A stretch of 41,610 nucleotides of DNA from JBFXAN01 sp050184225 (lineage in GTDB: Bacteria; Chloroflexota; Dehalococcoidia; CAUJGQ01). Below, in pieces: positions 24,681 to 33,191 of the stretch (its first letter is position 1; the number at the start of each line of letters is the position of its first letter). The DNA is taken from NCBI GenBank assembly GCA_050184225.1, contig JBFXAN010000046.1:1-41610 (forward strand), read 5' to 3'. A model generated the notes under the pieces. That model had not been told where the DNA came from. It did no database searches and was given only the letters and a program-made list of their open reading frames with translations. The position numbers were made by a program, and so were the translations under genes.

Positions 24681-24724
24681 TTGTCAGCCGGAGTGTCAAT
24701 ATCTATTGACAGCCATACTGACAA
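24681..24724. promoter_or_regulatory. Nested palindromic operator between sulfatase and TetR genes
   Basis: An inner perfect dyad TGTCAATATCTATTGACA (24694-24711) is flanked by outer arms TTGTCAG (24681-24687) and CTGACAA (24718-24724). All share one centre (between 24702 and 24703) with 6-bp gaps on both sides, so the 44-bp site is symmetric. It overlaps the -35 box and spacer of the TetR promoter, as expected for an autorepressor. Confidence 0.75.
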
Positions 24725-24734
24725 TACTTAGGAT
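24706..24734 (+). promoter_or_regulatory. Promoter of the TetR gene
   Basis: TTGACA (24706-24711), a 17-bp spacer and TAGGAT (24729-24734). The -10 box ends 6 bases before GTG at 24741, so transcription would begin at the start codon (leaderless mRNA). The -35 box is half of the inner palindrome. Confidence 0.7.
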
Positions 24735-24740
24735 GTGCCC

Positions 24741-25355
24741 GTGAACGATGCAACGGTAAAGCTCGATCGCCGGCGGTTGCGCACCGAGCGCAGCCAGGAC
24801 GCGGTGATTGATGCCATGCTCGACCTCTATCGCGAGGGCCGGATTCGACCCAGCGCCGCCGAGATCGCGGCGCGGGCCGGCGTCTCCGAACGTACCGTCT
24901 TCCGCCTCTTCGATGACCTGGAAGCGGTGGCGACGGCATCGATCGAGCGCCAGACGGCTCGCATCGGTCACCTGTTTGCCCCGCCGAACAACGAGGGCAG
25001 CCGGCAGGAACGCATCGACGCGCTGGTGGAGCAGCGCATTCAGCTCTACGAGGAGATCGGTCCGGTCGTGCGTGCCGCGCGACTGCGCGTGCCCTTCTCA
25101 CCGGTGTTACAGGCCGGGTTCGACCGTCGCCGCTGGTTGCTGCGTCGCCAGGTTGAGCGGCAGTTTCGACAAGAGGTGGATGAACTTGCCGAACCGGCCC
25201 GCTCCGAGCTCCTGGCATCACTCGAGGCGGCCACCGGTATCGAGATGCTCGAAGCGCTGCGTTACGTGCAGGGTCAATCCGTGCCGGCGACGAGCGCGAT
25301 CGTTGTCCGCACGGTGCGAGCGCTGCTGAACGATGCCACTCCCGGGGGGACATGA
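24741..25355 (+). CDS. TetR/AcrR family transcriptional regulator
   Basis: 204 residues from GTG at 24741, chosen because it coincides with the predicted transcription start; GTG at 24735 is the alternative. The N-terminal helix-turn-helix is IRPSAAEIAARAGVSERTVFRLFDDLEAVATA, typical of TetR. The C-terminal ligand domain is helical, with no obvious known effector. It is preceded by a 44-bp symmetric operator it probably binds. The stop overlaps the dehalogenase ATG (ATGA), so it is translationally coupled to the enzyme, and the sulfatase is divergent. The effector may be a substrate of either enzyme. Confidence 0.9.
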   Translation: MNDATVKLDRRRLRTERSQDAVIDAMLDLYREGRIRPSAAEIAARAGVSERTVFRLFDDLEAVATASIERQTARIGHLFAPPNNEGSRQERIDALVEQRIQLYEEIGPVVRAARLRVPFSPVLQAGFDRRRWLLRRQVERQFRQEVDELAEPARSELLASLEAATGIEMLEALRYVQGQSVPATSAIVVRTVRALLNDATPGGT

Positions 25356-26275
25356 TGAACACGCTGAGGACACCAGAGCATCGCTTTGCCGGATTACCGG
25401 AGTTTCCGTACGCGCCGCACTACGTGGAGATTCCCGATGGCGAAGGCGGCGCATTGCGCGTCCACTACCTCGACGAGGGACCAGCAGACGGTCAGATCGT
25501 CCTGCTCATGCACGGCGAGCCGTCGTGGAGCTTCTTGTATCGGAGGATGATCCCCGTGCTTACGGGCGCCGGACTGCGGTGTATCGCGCCCGACCTGATC
25601 GGCTTCGGCCGCTCTGACAAGCCCGCCGCGCCCGACGGCTATACCTACGAGCGCCATGTCGGATGGATGGCCTCGGCGTTGTTCGATGCGCTCGACCTCC
25701 ACGATCTGACGCTGGTGGGCCAGGACTGGGGTGGACTGGTCGGCCTGCGCCTGCTGGCCGGATATCCGGATCGGTTCGTGCGCACCGTCGCCGCCAACAC
25801 GGGCCTGCCCACCGGAGACGGCCGGCCCAGTGAGGCCTTCCTCCGCTGGCAGCGGTTCTCGCAGCAATCGCCCCACTTCTCGATCGGTTCGATCGTCAAC
25901 GGCGGTTGCGTCTCCGATCTCTCGCCGGAGGTGATCGCGGCCTATGATGCCCCGTTTCCGGACGATGCCTACAAAGCCGGCGCCCGCATCTTCCCCAGCC
26001 TCGTGCCAACGTCGCCGGATGATCCGGCATCGGTGGCGAACCGTGCCGCCTGGTCGGTGCTGAACCGTTGGGATAAGCCCTTCCTCTGTGCGTACAGCGA
26101 CCGCGATCCGGTTACCGCTGGTGGTGACCGCCCCTTCCGCGAGCGCATTCCCGGCGCCCAGGGCCAACCGCACACGACGATCGGCGACGCGGGTCACTTC
26201 TTGCAGGAGGACAAGGGGCCGGAATTGGCGCGGGTGATCGCGGACTTCATCGCCGCGACACCGACGAGCCGCTGA
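25352..26275 (+). CDS. Haloalkane dehalogenase, DhlA-like (HLD-I type)
   Basis: 307 residues of alpha/beta-hydrolase fold. The nucleophile is D125 in VGQDWGGLVGL with W126 next to it, the oxyanion/halide region is MHGEPSWSFLY (E56, W59), the late acid is in CAYSDRDPVTAG, and the His is in GDAGHFLQEDKG. These match DhlA of Xanthobacter (D124, W125, E56, D260, H289) almost position for position. The reaction is hydrolysis of a carbon-halogen bond to an alcohol and halide. Other alpha/beta hydrolases (epoxide hydrolase) lack the Trp after the Asp and the HGEPSW motif. The start overlaps the TetR stop. Real substrate is unknown. Confidence 0.9.
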   Translation: MMNTLRTPEHRFAGLPEFPYAPHYVEIPDGEGGALRVHYLDEGPADGQIVLLMHGEPSWSFLYRRMIPVLTGAGLRCIAPDLIGFGRSDKPAAPDGYTYERHVGWMASALFDALDLHDLTLVGQDWGGLVGLRLLAGYPDRFVRTVAANTGLPTGDGRPSEAFLRWQRFSQQSPHFSIGSIVNGGCVSDLSPEVIAAYDAPFPDDAYKAGARIFPSLVPTSPDDPASVANRAAWSVLNRWDKPFLCAYSDRDPVTAGGDRPFRERIPGAQGQPHTTIGDAGHFLQEDKGPELARVIADFIAATPTSR

Positions 26276-26319
26276 GTTCTGAGATGGCGCGGAGGACAGC
26301 GACCGGGAGGGACGCGACG

Positions 26320-27018
26320 ATGACCACAAACCGCGAGCGTGGAGTCCGCTACGGACAACTGAACCGCGAGGTGATCGCGGGAATGCTGGCCCTGCCCGCC
26401 GAAGAGGACGGACCGGTCTACATGGTCAATCTGATGAAGTATCGCGCCCGGGCGGATTACACCGACGAGCGGGGGGACCAGATCACCGGGCGAGAGGCCG
26501 ACGACCGTTACTCCCCCCGGGACATTCTCGCCGAGATCGGCGCTCGCACCGAGTTCTACGGAGACGTGGTCGCGCAACCGGGCGGGGGTGCACCGATCTG
26601 GGACCGGTGTGCGATCGTCCGCTATCCGACCCGTGCCGCCTTCTTCGCGATGCAGCGTCGTCCGGACTTTCAAGCGCGGCATGTCCACAAAGATGCCGGC
26701 ATGGAGCAGACGATCGTGCTGGCGACGGTGCCGGATGGCACAGCTCGACGCGATCTGCCACGGACGGATACGGACGATGTCGTTGCCGTCGAAGTGATGC
26801 CCGCCGGCGGACCCGGCCGCTCCGCGCGTGGGGACGGTCGCGCCGGCCTCGTCCTGCGGGTCGAGGGCGAAGTGATCGGCGATGGCCGGCAGTGGCAGAC
26901 GGTGTGTCTTATCAGGGTATCCAGTGCTGATGCGGCGGCGCTGAACGATGGCGATTGTATCCGAGAAGGCTACCTGCTGATCGTGCGACCGAGTATCGAC
27001 CAGCTGACGCGGGCGTGA
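26320..27018 (+). CDS. DUF1330-like protein of unknown function
   Basis: 232 residues from ATG at 26320, which has GGAGG upstream (GGAGGGACGCGACG); a start at 26284 has weaker support. The middle resembles DUF1330/dimeric alpha-beta-barrel proteins: YMVNLMKYRARADYTDERGDQ, then ARTEFYGDVVAQPG, WDRCAIVRYPTRAAFFAMQRRPDF and RHVHKDAGMEQTIVLAT. The C-terminal third is not recognised. It follows the dehalogenase by 44 bases on the same strand, so it may belong to that transcript. No enzymatic role can be claimed. Confidence 0.8.
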   Translation: MTTNRERGVRYGQLNREVIAGMLALPAEEDGPVYMVNLMKYRARADYTDERGDQITGREADDRYSPRDILAEIGARTEFYGDVVAQPGGGAPIWDRCAIVRYPTRAAFFAMQRRPDFQARHVHKDAGMEQTIVLATVPDGTARRDLPRTDTDDVVAVEVMPAGGPGRSARGDGRAGLVLRVEGEVIGDGRQWQTVCLIRVSSADAAALNDGDCIREGYLLIVRPSIDQLTRA

Positions 27019-27135
27019 GGCGCCGGCTGGCATCAGGACCGAGATCGGAACCGATAGAATCCGTTTTCCCCGCTCGATTCCGGGACTTCGTCTATTGCCT
27101 CATTTGGCGCGATCAATGGTGGTGAGGGTTCTGCA

Positions 27136-28038
27136 ATGACCGACCGTTTTGAGATTGTGTTCCTTGGCACCGGCAGTCCTCTGCCGAGCGCCGAGCGTTG
27201 TGGCGCCGGAAATGTCGTCGTCGCTGGCGACCGTCAGATTCTTGTCGATTGCGGTTGGGGCGCCGCCCGGCGGCTCGCGCCGTCCGGTGTGCGGCCCGCC
27301 GCGATCGATACCGCCGTTTTCACCCACATGCACACCGACCACATCACTGACTTCCCAGACTTTCTCTTTCAGCGATGGACCGGCGGCGCGGTTCGGCCGC
27401 TGCAGGTCTACGGCCCTGAGGGAACGCGGGACATGGTCGACGGCTTTCTGCTGGCGATGCGGCGCGACATCGGATTCCGGCTGGCCCATCACGGTGACAA
27501 ACTGCATCCGGCCGGCATCACGGTCGATGTGACGGAAGTACCCGCGACCGCGACGCCGGCACCGATCGTCGAACTCGATGGGCTGTGTATCGAGAGCTTT
27601 GAGGTCGATCACTTCCCCGTCGTGCCCGCCTTCGGGTATCGGTTCCGCTTCGGCGGGCAAGTGGTCGTCCTGTCGGGCGACACCTCCTTCTGCACCTCAC
27701 TGCTGAATGCGGCACAGGGCGCCGACATGCTGGTCTGCGAAGCGATGAACGCGCCGATGTTTCAATCGCGCATCGCCATGGCCCGCGCCGCCGGGATGAC
27801 CCGCGAGGCTGACCTGCTGGACGACGTGCCCTCCTATCACATCGACACCCAGGCCATCGCCCAGCTGGCGCGGGATGCCGGCGTCGGCGAGGTCGTTCTC
27901 TCGCACATCATTCCGCCGATTTCGACGGAGCCTGCTCAGGTTGCGGAATTCGTGAGCGGTATGCACGACATCTATGCCGGCAGCATCCGCGTGGCGCACG
28001 ACACCCTGCGGCTGCCGGTCACGCGCCGGCGCGCCTGA
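27136..28038 (+). CDS. Metallo-beta-lactamase-fold hydrolase, RNase Z-like
   Basis: 300 residues. The metal motif HxHxDH is THMHTDHITD (H64, H66, D68, H69). Further ligands are in the loop VVLSGDTSFC and in EVVLSHIIPPIS near the end. The N-terminal EIVFLGTGSPLPSAERCGAGNVVV is the fold entry typical of RNase Z and arylsulfatase-like proteins. No exosite arm is clearly seen, so a true RNase Z is doubtful; phosphodiesterase or hydrolase activity is likely. GGTGAGGG lies 8 bases before the ATG. The gene stands alone, 117 bases after the DUF1330-like gene. Confidence 0.86.
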   Translation: MTDRFEIVFLGTGSPLPSAERCGAGNVVVAGDRQILVDCGWGAARRLAPSGVRPAAIDTAVFTHMHTDHITDFPDFLFQRWTGGAVRPLQVYGPEGTRDMVDGFLLAMRRDIGFRLAHHGDKLHPAGITVDVTEVPATATPAPIVELDGLCIESFEVDHFPVVPAFGYRFRFGGQVVVLSGDTSFCTSLLNAAQGADMLVCEAMNAPMFQSRIAMARAAGMTREADLLDDVPSYHIDTQAIAQLARDAGVGEVVLSHIIPPISTEPAQVAEFVSGMHDIYAGSIRVAHDTLRLPVTRRRA

Positions 28039-28065
28039 TCGGTCCCGCGCGCGTAGCCCGCCCCG

Positions 28066-28071
28066 TATACT
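28066..28071 (+). promoter_or_regulatory. -10 box (TATACT) of the geranylgeranyl-reductase gene
   Basis: TATACT ends 6 bases before ATG 28078. No clear -35 box or Shine-Dalgarno is seen, which suggests a leaderless message. Confidence 0.45.
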
Positions 28072-28077
28072 GACCCC

Positions 28078-29244
28078 ATGCAGTGTGAACACGACGCGAT
28101 TGTCGTCGGCGGCGGTCCGGCGGGTGCGACCGTTGCACGCGGTCTCGCGCGCAAGGGGCTCCGCGTCCTCGTGATCGAGCGCGAGCCACTCCCGCGCTAT
28201 AAGTCCTGCGCCGGTGGTATCCCGGTCCGCACGGAACGCCTGCTCGACTTTCCAATCGACGACGTGGTCGAAGACACCGTGTCCGGGATCGAGATCACCT
28301 ATCTCGGTCGCCGGGGATTTCGGCGCGATGCCGGCCGCGCGATTGCCCGGATGGTGATGCGCGACCAGTTTGACGCCCTGCTCCTGGATCGGGCGCGCGA
28401 GGCCGGTGCTACCGTCCTCGACAGCGCCACCGTTCGCCGCATTCGATCCGAGCACGGCGGGTTTGTTGTAGAGACGGACCGCGGTTCTGCCACCGGCCGC
28501 TATCTCATCGGTGCGGACGGCGCCAATAGTCGGGTTGGTCGCGACCTTGGCCTCGGCGCCGGCATGTTCGAGAACGTCGCTCTGGAGGCAGAGGTTTGCG
28601 CGCCACCGGAGGCGCTGCGTCGCTGGCGCGGGCTGATCAACCTCGATGTTGGCTACCGTCCGTGGGGGTATGCCTGGGTCTTCCCGAAAGAGAACCGGCT
28701 CTCGATCGGCCTGGTGCTCCCCGATGGCGCCGGCCGTAACCTGCGCCCCAATCTCGATCGGTATCTCTCCCGTCTCGGTCTCGGCGGTGCGCGGGTCGAA
28801 CGGCTCGTCGGCCACAAGATCCCGGCACGACGTGGGAATGAGTTGATCGGTGGGAATGGCGCGCTGCTCGTGGGGGACGCCGCCGGGCTGACCGACGAGT
28901 TCACCGAGGAAGGAATCTACTACGCCGTCCAGAGCGGCCAGATCGCCGCCCGCCACATCATCCGCGCCCACGAACGGGGCGAGCGCTGGCTCGGCGGCTA
29001 TCAACGCGCCGTCGATCGCGCGATCATGCCCGAGCTACGCGCCGCCCGTGTGATCGCCCGCCTCTTCTACTGGTTCCTGCGCCGGTCGCCTCGGTTGACG
29101 TTCGACGTGTCGCGTCGCGTTCCTTATCTTTGGAATGCGCTGTTTCGCGTGCTCCGCGGCGAGAGCACGTATGATCGCGAATTGAACCGCTGGCCCTTCC
29201 TGACCGCCTTCGCCCGGACGGTGCTTCACGCCGCCGGCCCGTGA
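28078..29244 (+). CDS. Geranylgeranyl reductase family flavoprotein
   Basis: 388 residues. The dinucleotide motif is AIVVGGGPAGATVARGLARKGLRVLVIERE, followed by the family motif YKSCAGGIP; FAD contacts GADGANSRVGRDLGL and LVGDAAGLTDEFTEEGIYYAVQSG are in place. Relatives reduce geranylgeranyl chains of bacteriochlorophyll (BchP/ChlP) or archaeal lipids; in a heterotroph it could act on menaquinone or a carotenoid/isoprenoid. Nothing in the neighbourhood settles the substrate. A -10 TATACT lies 6 bases upstream of the ATG and no ribosome-binding site is evident. Endonuclease III follows after 15 bases. Confidence 0.9.
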   Translation: MQCEHDAIVVGGGPAGATVARGLARKGLRVLVIEREPLPRYKSCAGGIPVRTERLLDFPIDDVVEDTVSGIEITYLGRRGFRRDAGRAIARMVMRDQFDALLLDRAREAGATVLDSATVRRIRSEHGGFVVETDRGSATGRYLIGADGANSRVGRDLGLGAGMFENVALEAEVCAPPEALRRWRGLINLDVGYRPWGYAWVFPKENRLSIGLVLPDGAGRNLRPNLDRYLSRLGLGGARVERLVGHKIPARRGNELIGGNGALLVGDAAGLTDEFTEEGIYYAVQSGQIAARHIIRAHERGERWLGGYQRAVDRAIMPELRAARVIARLFYWFLRRSPRLTFDVSRRVPYLWNALFRVLRGESTYDRELNRWPFLTAFARTVLHAAGP

Positions 29245-29259
29245 GAACACGACCCACCG

Positions 29260-30003
29260 ATGCACGACCTTCAACCACCACATGACGCGTCGCCACCCCT
29301 CGCCGATGATGACACGTCATCAGATCGCATGGCGCGGCGAGCGTCGCTCACCCTCCGCCGCCTCCGCACACGCTTCGGACCGCTCCGCTGGCGGCCGCAC
29401 GGCGATCCGCTCACCGAACTTGTCTTGACGATCCTCTCGCAACACACCAACGACACAAACTCCGGCCGCGCCTTCGCCTCGATGCAACGTCACTTCCCTA
29501 CCTGGGACGATGTCCTTACCGCCGATCCTGAGGCGCTGGCCGAGAGCATTCGTCAGGGCGGTCTCGCCAACCAGAAAGCACCCCGCATTCAGCAGGTGCT
29601 CGCGCGGGTGGTGACGGAGTGCGGTGACTGGAATCTGGACCACCTCGCCCAGGCGCCCCTCGACGAGGCGAAGGCCTGGCTCCAATCCCTCCCCGGCGTC
29701 GGACCCAAGACCGCCGCCTGCGTGCTGATGTTCGCGCTCGGCCGGCCCGCGCTTCCGGTTGACACGCACGTCTTTCGAGTTGCCCGCCGCCTCGGCCTGA
29801 TCGGCGAGCGTGTGACCGCCAACCGGGCGCATGACGTGCTGGAGTCGCTCGTGCAACCCCATGACACCTATGCATTCCATGTCGCGCTGATCAAGCACGG
29901 CCGGCATACCTGCACGGCGAGGAACCCTCACTGCGGCGACTGTCCGCTGAACGACTTCTGTCCATCCGCGTTCACAGCCGGCTCGCGCGCTGTTGCTCAA
30001 TGA
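29260..30003 (+). CDS. nth: Endonuclease III (DNA glycosylase, HhH-GPD family)
   Basis: 247 residues. It removes oxidised pyrimidines and cuts at abasic sites by beta-elimination. The helix-hairpin-helix is LPGVGPKTAACVLMFA (catalytic Lys in GPKT), followed by LPVDTHVFRVARRLGL with the catalytic Asp. The iron-sulfur cluster motif C-X6-C-X2-C-X5-C is complete: CTARNPHCGDCPLNDFC. The N-terminal 40 residues before the fold are disordered and acidic/basic mixed; ATG at 29329 (MARRASL) is a possible shorter start. No Shine-Dalgarno is seen for either. Confidence 0.93.
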   Translation: MHDLQPPHDASPPLADDDTSSDRMARRASLTLRRLRTRFGPLRWRPHGDPLTELVLTILSQHTNDTNSGRAFASMQRHFPTWDDVLTADPEALAESIRQGGLANQKAPRIQQVLARVVTECGDWNLDHLAQAPLDEAKAWLQSLPGVGPKTAACVLMFALGRPALPVDTHVFRVARRLGLIGERVTANRAHDVLESLVQPHDTYAFHVALIKHGRHTCTARNPHCGDCPLNDFCPSAFTAGSRAVAQ

Positions 30004-30170
30004 GCGGCTCCTCGCCGGCTCAAGGCTCCAGGCGGGAACTAGACCAACCATCGCGTTCGCCGCGCCAATCGAGCTAGACAACGCCGAGCGAACACTCCTC
30101 GAGCAGTTCATGACAGACGAACCGCGCGCCGATAATCTCACCGTGTGAACTCGCGCGAGGCTGGTCAACG

Positions 30171-31679
30171 ATGGGCGCAATCCCAACGATTCTGAAACGC
30201 AGCGTTACCTCATTCGGATTGGACCGCTGTTCGACGTTGTCGGCGGCAATTGCGTATCGGACGGTGTTCGCGCTCTTCCCCCTGGCGTTGGTCGGCGTCT
30301 CACTCCTTGGCTTCTTCATGGGGGACGAAAGCGCGCGCCAGCGAGTTATTGAAGGGATTTCGGAGGTGATTCCGCTCGGCACGGACGGCGAAGACGCGTT
30401 GCAACGCACGTTGCAGGGCGCAAACAGCGCCAAAGGTTGGATCGGGCTGATCGGTCTGGCGATGGCCGCGTGGAGCGCGAGTGGCTTATTCGGCGAGTTG
30501 AGACAGGCGCTCAACGTCGTCTGGGACGCAGATCGCACGCGCCCGATGTTGCGGGCGAAGTCGCAGGATCTGATCATCATGTTCGGCTTCGGTGGCCTGC
30601 TTGCCGCATCGACCGTGAGCACCGGTGTGCTGCGCGGCGCGCACGAAGCGGGGGCGCAGTGGATCGGCCCACTGCTGGAACTCGCCGATCCGGTGTTCAA
30701 TATCATTGTTTTCTTCGCGCCGCTCGTGCTGACCTTCGCCGCCTTCATGGTGCTCTATCGAATCGCGCCGCATGCCAGACTTGGCTGGCGTGACGTCTGG
30801 CCAGCGGCGTTGATCGCCGCCCTGTTCTTCGAGTTCGGTAAGAATCTGCTCACGTACTACATTGCCAACCTCAGCAACTTCAACGCATTGGCCGGCTCGT
30901 TGGGTGCTGCCATCCTCTTTCTGGTCTTTGTCTACTACGCTTCCCAGGTCATCCTCTTTGCAGCCGAGTTTGCGAAACATCTGCTCCTGGTCCGCACAGG
31001 CACGCTGCCTGCAACGGACCCGAAGACGGCGAAACAGTCAGGAACGCTCGTCGACAAGGCAAGTGCCATGGTCGTCGGACTTTGGAAGTCGCCCGAGACA
31101 CACCACGACGCCGAGCTCCCGTATCAGCCCGCACGAATCGATCCGGCAACGAATCGGCCGACGAATACGGTTGAAGAGGTCACGGTGAGGTGGGCGGATG
31201 ACCTTCCGGACGCCGGAAAATCCACCGACGGGAAATACGCACCGGACCGCCAGCATGAGGAAGCGGGTTCTGCTCCTTCGATGACGGTCATTGCAGGCGA
31301 AGCCCGCCGCCTGGGGACAAAGCTCTTTATCGAAAGCGAGGGCAAGGTCACGCAAATTGAGGCCACCCCGGCAGGGCGAGTGACCCGCAATGGTAATGAC
31401 GCCACGGTGCAAGACATTCGCGCGGGCGACTGGTTGACGATGGCTGTCGCCCGCGACGGCACGCTCCTGACGGTCGACGCCACGAACGCGGTCATGCCGG
31501 CCGCCGCGCAGAGGAAGAAGGAGCAGCTGACCAACACCTCACTGAAGGTGTTCGGCTTCGCCGCGGCAATGCTCGCGGGTGTCATCGGAAGAGCTCGCGG
31601 TTCCGGTGCCCAGGAAAAGCGTGACAAACAGCGGCCATCGCGTGAGAACACCATCCTCCACCGCAAGCCGTCCGAGTGA
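30171..31679 (+). CDS. YihY/BrkB family membrane protein with C-terminal soluble extension
   Basis: 502 residues. The N-terminal 290 have the YihY/BrkB pattern: SFGLDRCSTLSAAIAYRTVFALFPLALVGVSLL, several further helices (IIMFGFGGLLAASTVSTGVL, FNIIVFFAPLVLTFAAFMVLY, AALFFEFGKNLLTYYIANLSNFNALAGSLGAAILFLVFVYYASQVILFAAEF). BrkB was once called RNase BN, but the family's function remains unclear. The C-terminal part (about 330-430) is hydrophilic and then forms a beta-rich stretch (MTVIAGEARRLGTKLFIESEG, VQDIRAGDWLTMAVARDGTLLTVDA) and a final Ala-rich helix. That extension is unusual. It lies between nth and the arg genes. Confidence 0.87.
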   Translation: MGAIPTILKRSVTSFGLDRCSTLSAAIAYRTVFALFPLALVGVSLLGFFMGDESARQRVIEGISEVIPLGTDGEDALQRTLQGANSAKGWIGLIGLAMAAWSASGLFGELRQALNVVWDADRTRPMLRAKSQDLIIMFGFGGLLAASTVSTGVLRGAHEAGAQWIGPLLELADPVFNIIVFFAPLVLTFAAFMVLYRIAPHARLGWRDVWPAALIAALFFEFGKNLLTYYIANLSNFNALAGSLGAAILFLVFVYYASQVILFAAEFAKHLLLVRTGTLPATDPKTAKQSGTLVDKASAMVVGLWKSPETHHDAELPYQPARIDPATNRPTNTVEEVTVRWADDLPDAGKSTDGKYAPDRQHEEAGSAPSMTVIAGEARRLGTKLFIESEGKVTQIEATPAGRVTRNGNDATVQDIRAGDWLTMAVARDGTLLTVDATNAVMPAAAQRKKEQLTNTSLKVFGFAAAMLAGVIGRARGSGAQEKRDKQRPSRENTILHRKPSE

Positions 31680-31823
31680 GGAATCGGACCTCTTATACCG
31701 ACATCATTGTGCCGCTGACCCTTGATGCTGGACGCAGCCCATCGTTCCGCGTAGACTAATCTTCGTTATGGCACTCCACGCCGCACTCCTTCTCCAGTCC
31801 TCACACCGACGCATCCGACCCCG

Positions 31824-31857
31824 CCGGTAGCGGTGGCCGGACGGCCTCCGCTGCCGG
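31824..31857 (+). terminator. Imperfect hairpin with T-rich tail before argJ
   Basis: A 15-bp stem with two mismatches (31824-31838 with 31843-31857) closes a GGAC loop; TTTATTT follows 4 bases later (31861-31867). It may end the transcript upstream of argJ or act in its leader. Confidence 0.5.
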
Positions 31858-31871
31858 GCGTTTATTTGTAC

Positions 31872-31892
31872 GGGCGGGTGACGAACCCGCCC
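31872..31892. repeat. Short inverted repeat GGGCGGGT/ACCCGCCC before argJ
   Basis: Perfect 8-bp arms (31872-31879 and 31885-31892) around GACGA. This GC-rich palindrome type is often dispersed in genomes of this phylum; it directly follows the T-rich tail above. Confidence 0.6.
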
Positions 31893-31919
31893 ATACCGAT
31901 CCAGCATGCGAGAGGACCG

Positions 31920-33134
31920 ATGCACAACGTAACAACCATTCCCGCAGGCCACGTCACGACCCCGGCCGGGTTCAGCGCCGGCGCCGTCTACGCCGGTATC
32001 AAGACCTACGGCGAAGACAAGCTTGACCTGGGCATTCTTGCCTCGGACCGCGACTGCACCGCTGCCGGCGTTTATACGCAGAGCACGGTCAAGGGCGCTC
32101 CCGTGATCGTCACCCAGCGCCATCTTGCTCGCGGGCGCTCGCGCGGTATCGTCGTCAACGCGGGCTGTGCCAACGTCGCCACCGGCGCCCAGGGGATCGC
32201 CGACGCCGAGGAGATGACGCAGCTCGCGGCGACCGTGGTCGGCTGTACAGCCGACGATCTGGCCGTCTGCAGCACCGGCGTGATCGGCCGGCCGCTGCCG
32301 ATGGAGCGCATCCGCGACGGCATCGCCCGCGTGGAGCTCCACACCGACGGTGGGGCTGCGCTCGCCCGCGCGATCATGACCACCGACACCCGGCCCAAGC
32401 ATCTCGCCGCCTCGATCGCCGTCGATGGCATCACGATCACGGTCGGCGGCATCGCCAAAGGCTCGGGGATGATTCACCCCGACATGGCGACGATGTTCGG
32501 CTTCCTCACCACGGATGCGGCGTTGACGCCGGCGTTCACCGACGCTGTCCTCCGGCGGGTCGTCGATCGCACGTTCAATATGATCTCGGTTGACAACGAC
32601 ACGAGCACGAGCGACACGGTGCTCCTGCTCGCGAGCGGGGCGGCCGGCGGAGATACGATCGAGGAGAACCATCCCGCGGCGGGCGCCTTTGAAGCAGCGC
32701 TGGAAGCTGTCTCACTCCATCTGGCCCGCGAGATCGCCCGCGATGGCGAGGGCGCCAGCAAGTTGATCGAAGCGCGCATCACCGGCGCTGCCACGATCGC
32801 GGAAGCCCGCGCCGCCGCCCGCACGATCACGGCATCACCGCTGATGAAAGCCGCCGTCTACGGCAACGATCCGAACTGGGGCCGCGTGATGATGGCAATC
32901 GGCCGGAGCGGCGCCCGGATCGACCTCGATCGGGCCAGCGTTCGGATCGGCGAGATGATCATGTATGCCGGCGGTACGCCGCACGAGCCGGACGGCGCGG
33001 CGGTCCGGGCCGCGCTGGCCGGACCAGATGTGCTGATCGCCGCCGACCTCGGTACGGGTGACGCTGCCGCGACCGCGTGGGGCTGCGACCTCACCGAGGG
33101 GTACGTGCGTATCAACGCCGATTACACGACATAA
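31920..33134 (+). CDS. argJ: Bifunctional glutamate N-acetyltransferase / ornithine acetyltransferase
   Basis: 404 residues from ATG at 31920, preceded by GAGAGG. ArgJ recycles the acetyl group from N-acetylornithine to glutamate and, if bifunctional, also uses acetyl-CoA. It self-cleaves before the Thr in the motif HPDMATMFGFL (T191). The region GIVVNAGCANVATGA is the oxyanion-hole motif and GNDPNWGRVMMAIG near the end matches the family. The frame is open further upstream (to 31833) but that part codes the hairpin sequences. argB follows after 57 bases. This is the first gene of the arg block. Confidence 0.94.
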   Translation: MHNVTTIPAGHVTTPAGFSAGAVYAGIKTYGEDKLDLGILASDRDCTAAGVYTQSTVKGAPVIVTQRHLARGRSRGIVVNAGCANVATGAQGIADAEEMTQLAATVVGCTADDLAVCSTGVIGRPLPMERIRDGIARVELHTDGGAALARAIMTTDTRPKHLAASIAVDGITITVGGIAKGSGMIHPDMATMFGFLTTDAALTPAFTDAVLRRVVDRTFNMISVDNDTSTSDTVLLLASGAAGGDTIEENHPAAGAFEAALEAVSLHLAREIARDGEGASKLIEARITGAATIAEARAAARTITASPLMKAAVYGNDPNWGRVMMAIGRSGARIDLDRASVRIGEMIMYAGGTPHEPDGAAVRAALAGPDVLIAADLGTGDAAATAWGCDLTEGYVRINADYTT

Positions 33135-33191
33135 TTAGCTGAGCGGCCTCCGAGATCGGCCGCGAATACGTGACAGTGCGGTTCAGGAATC

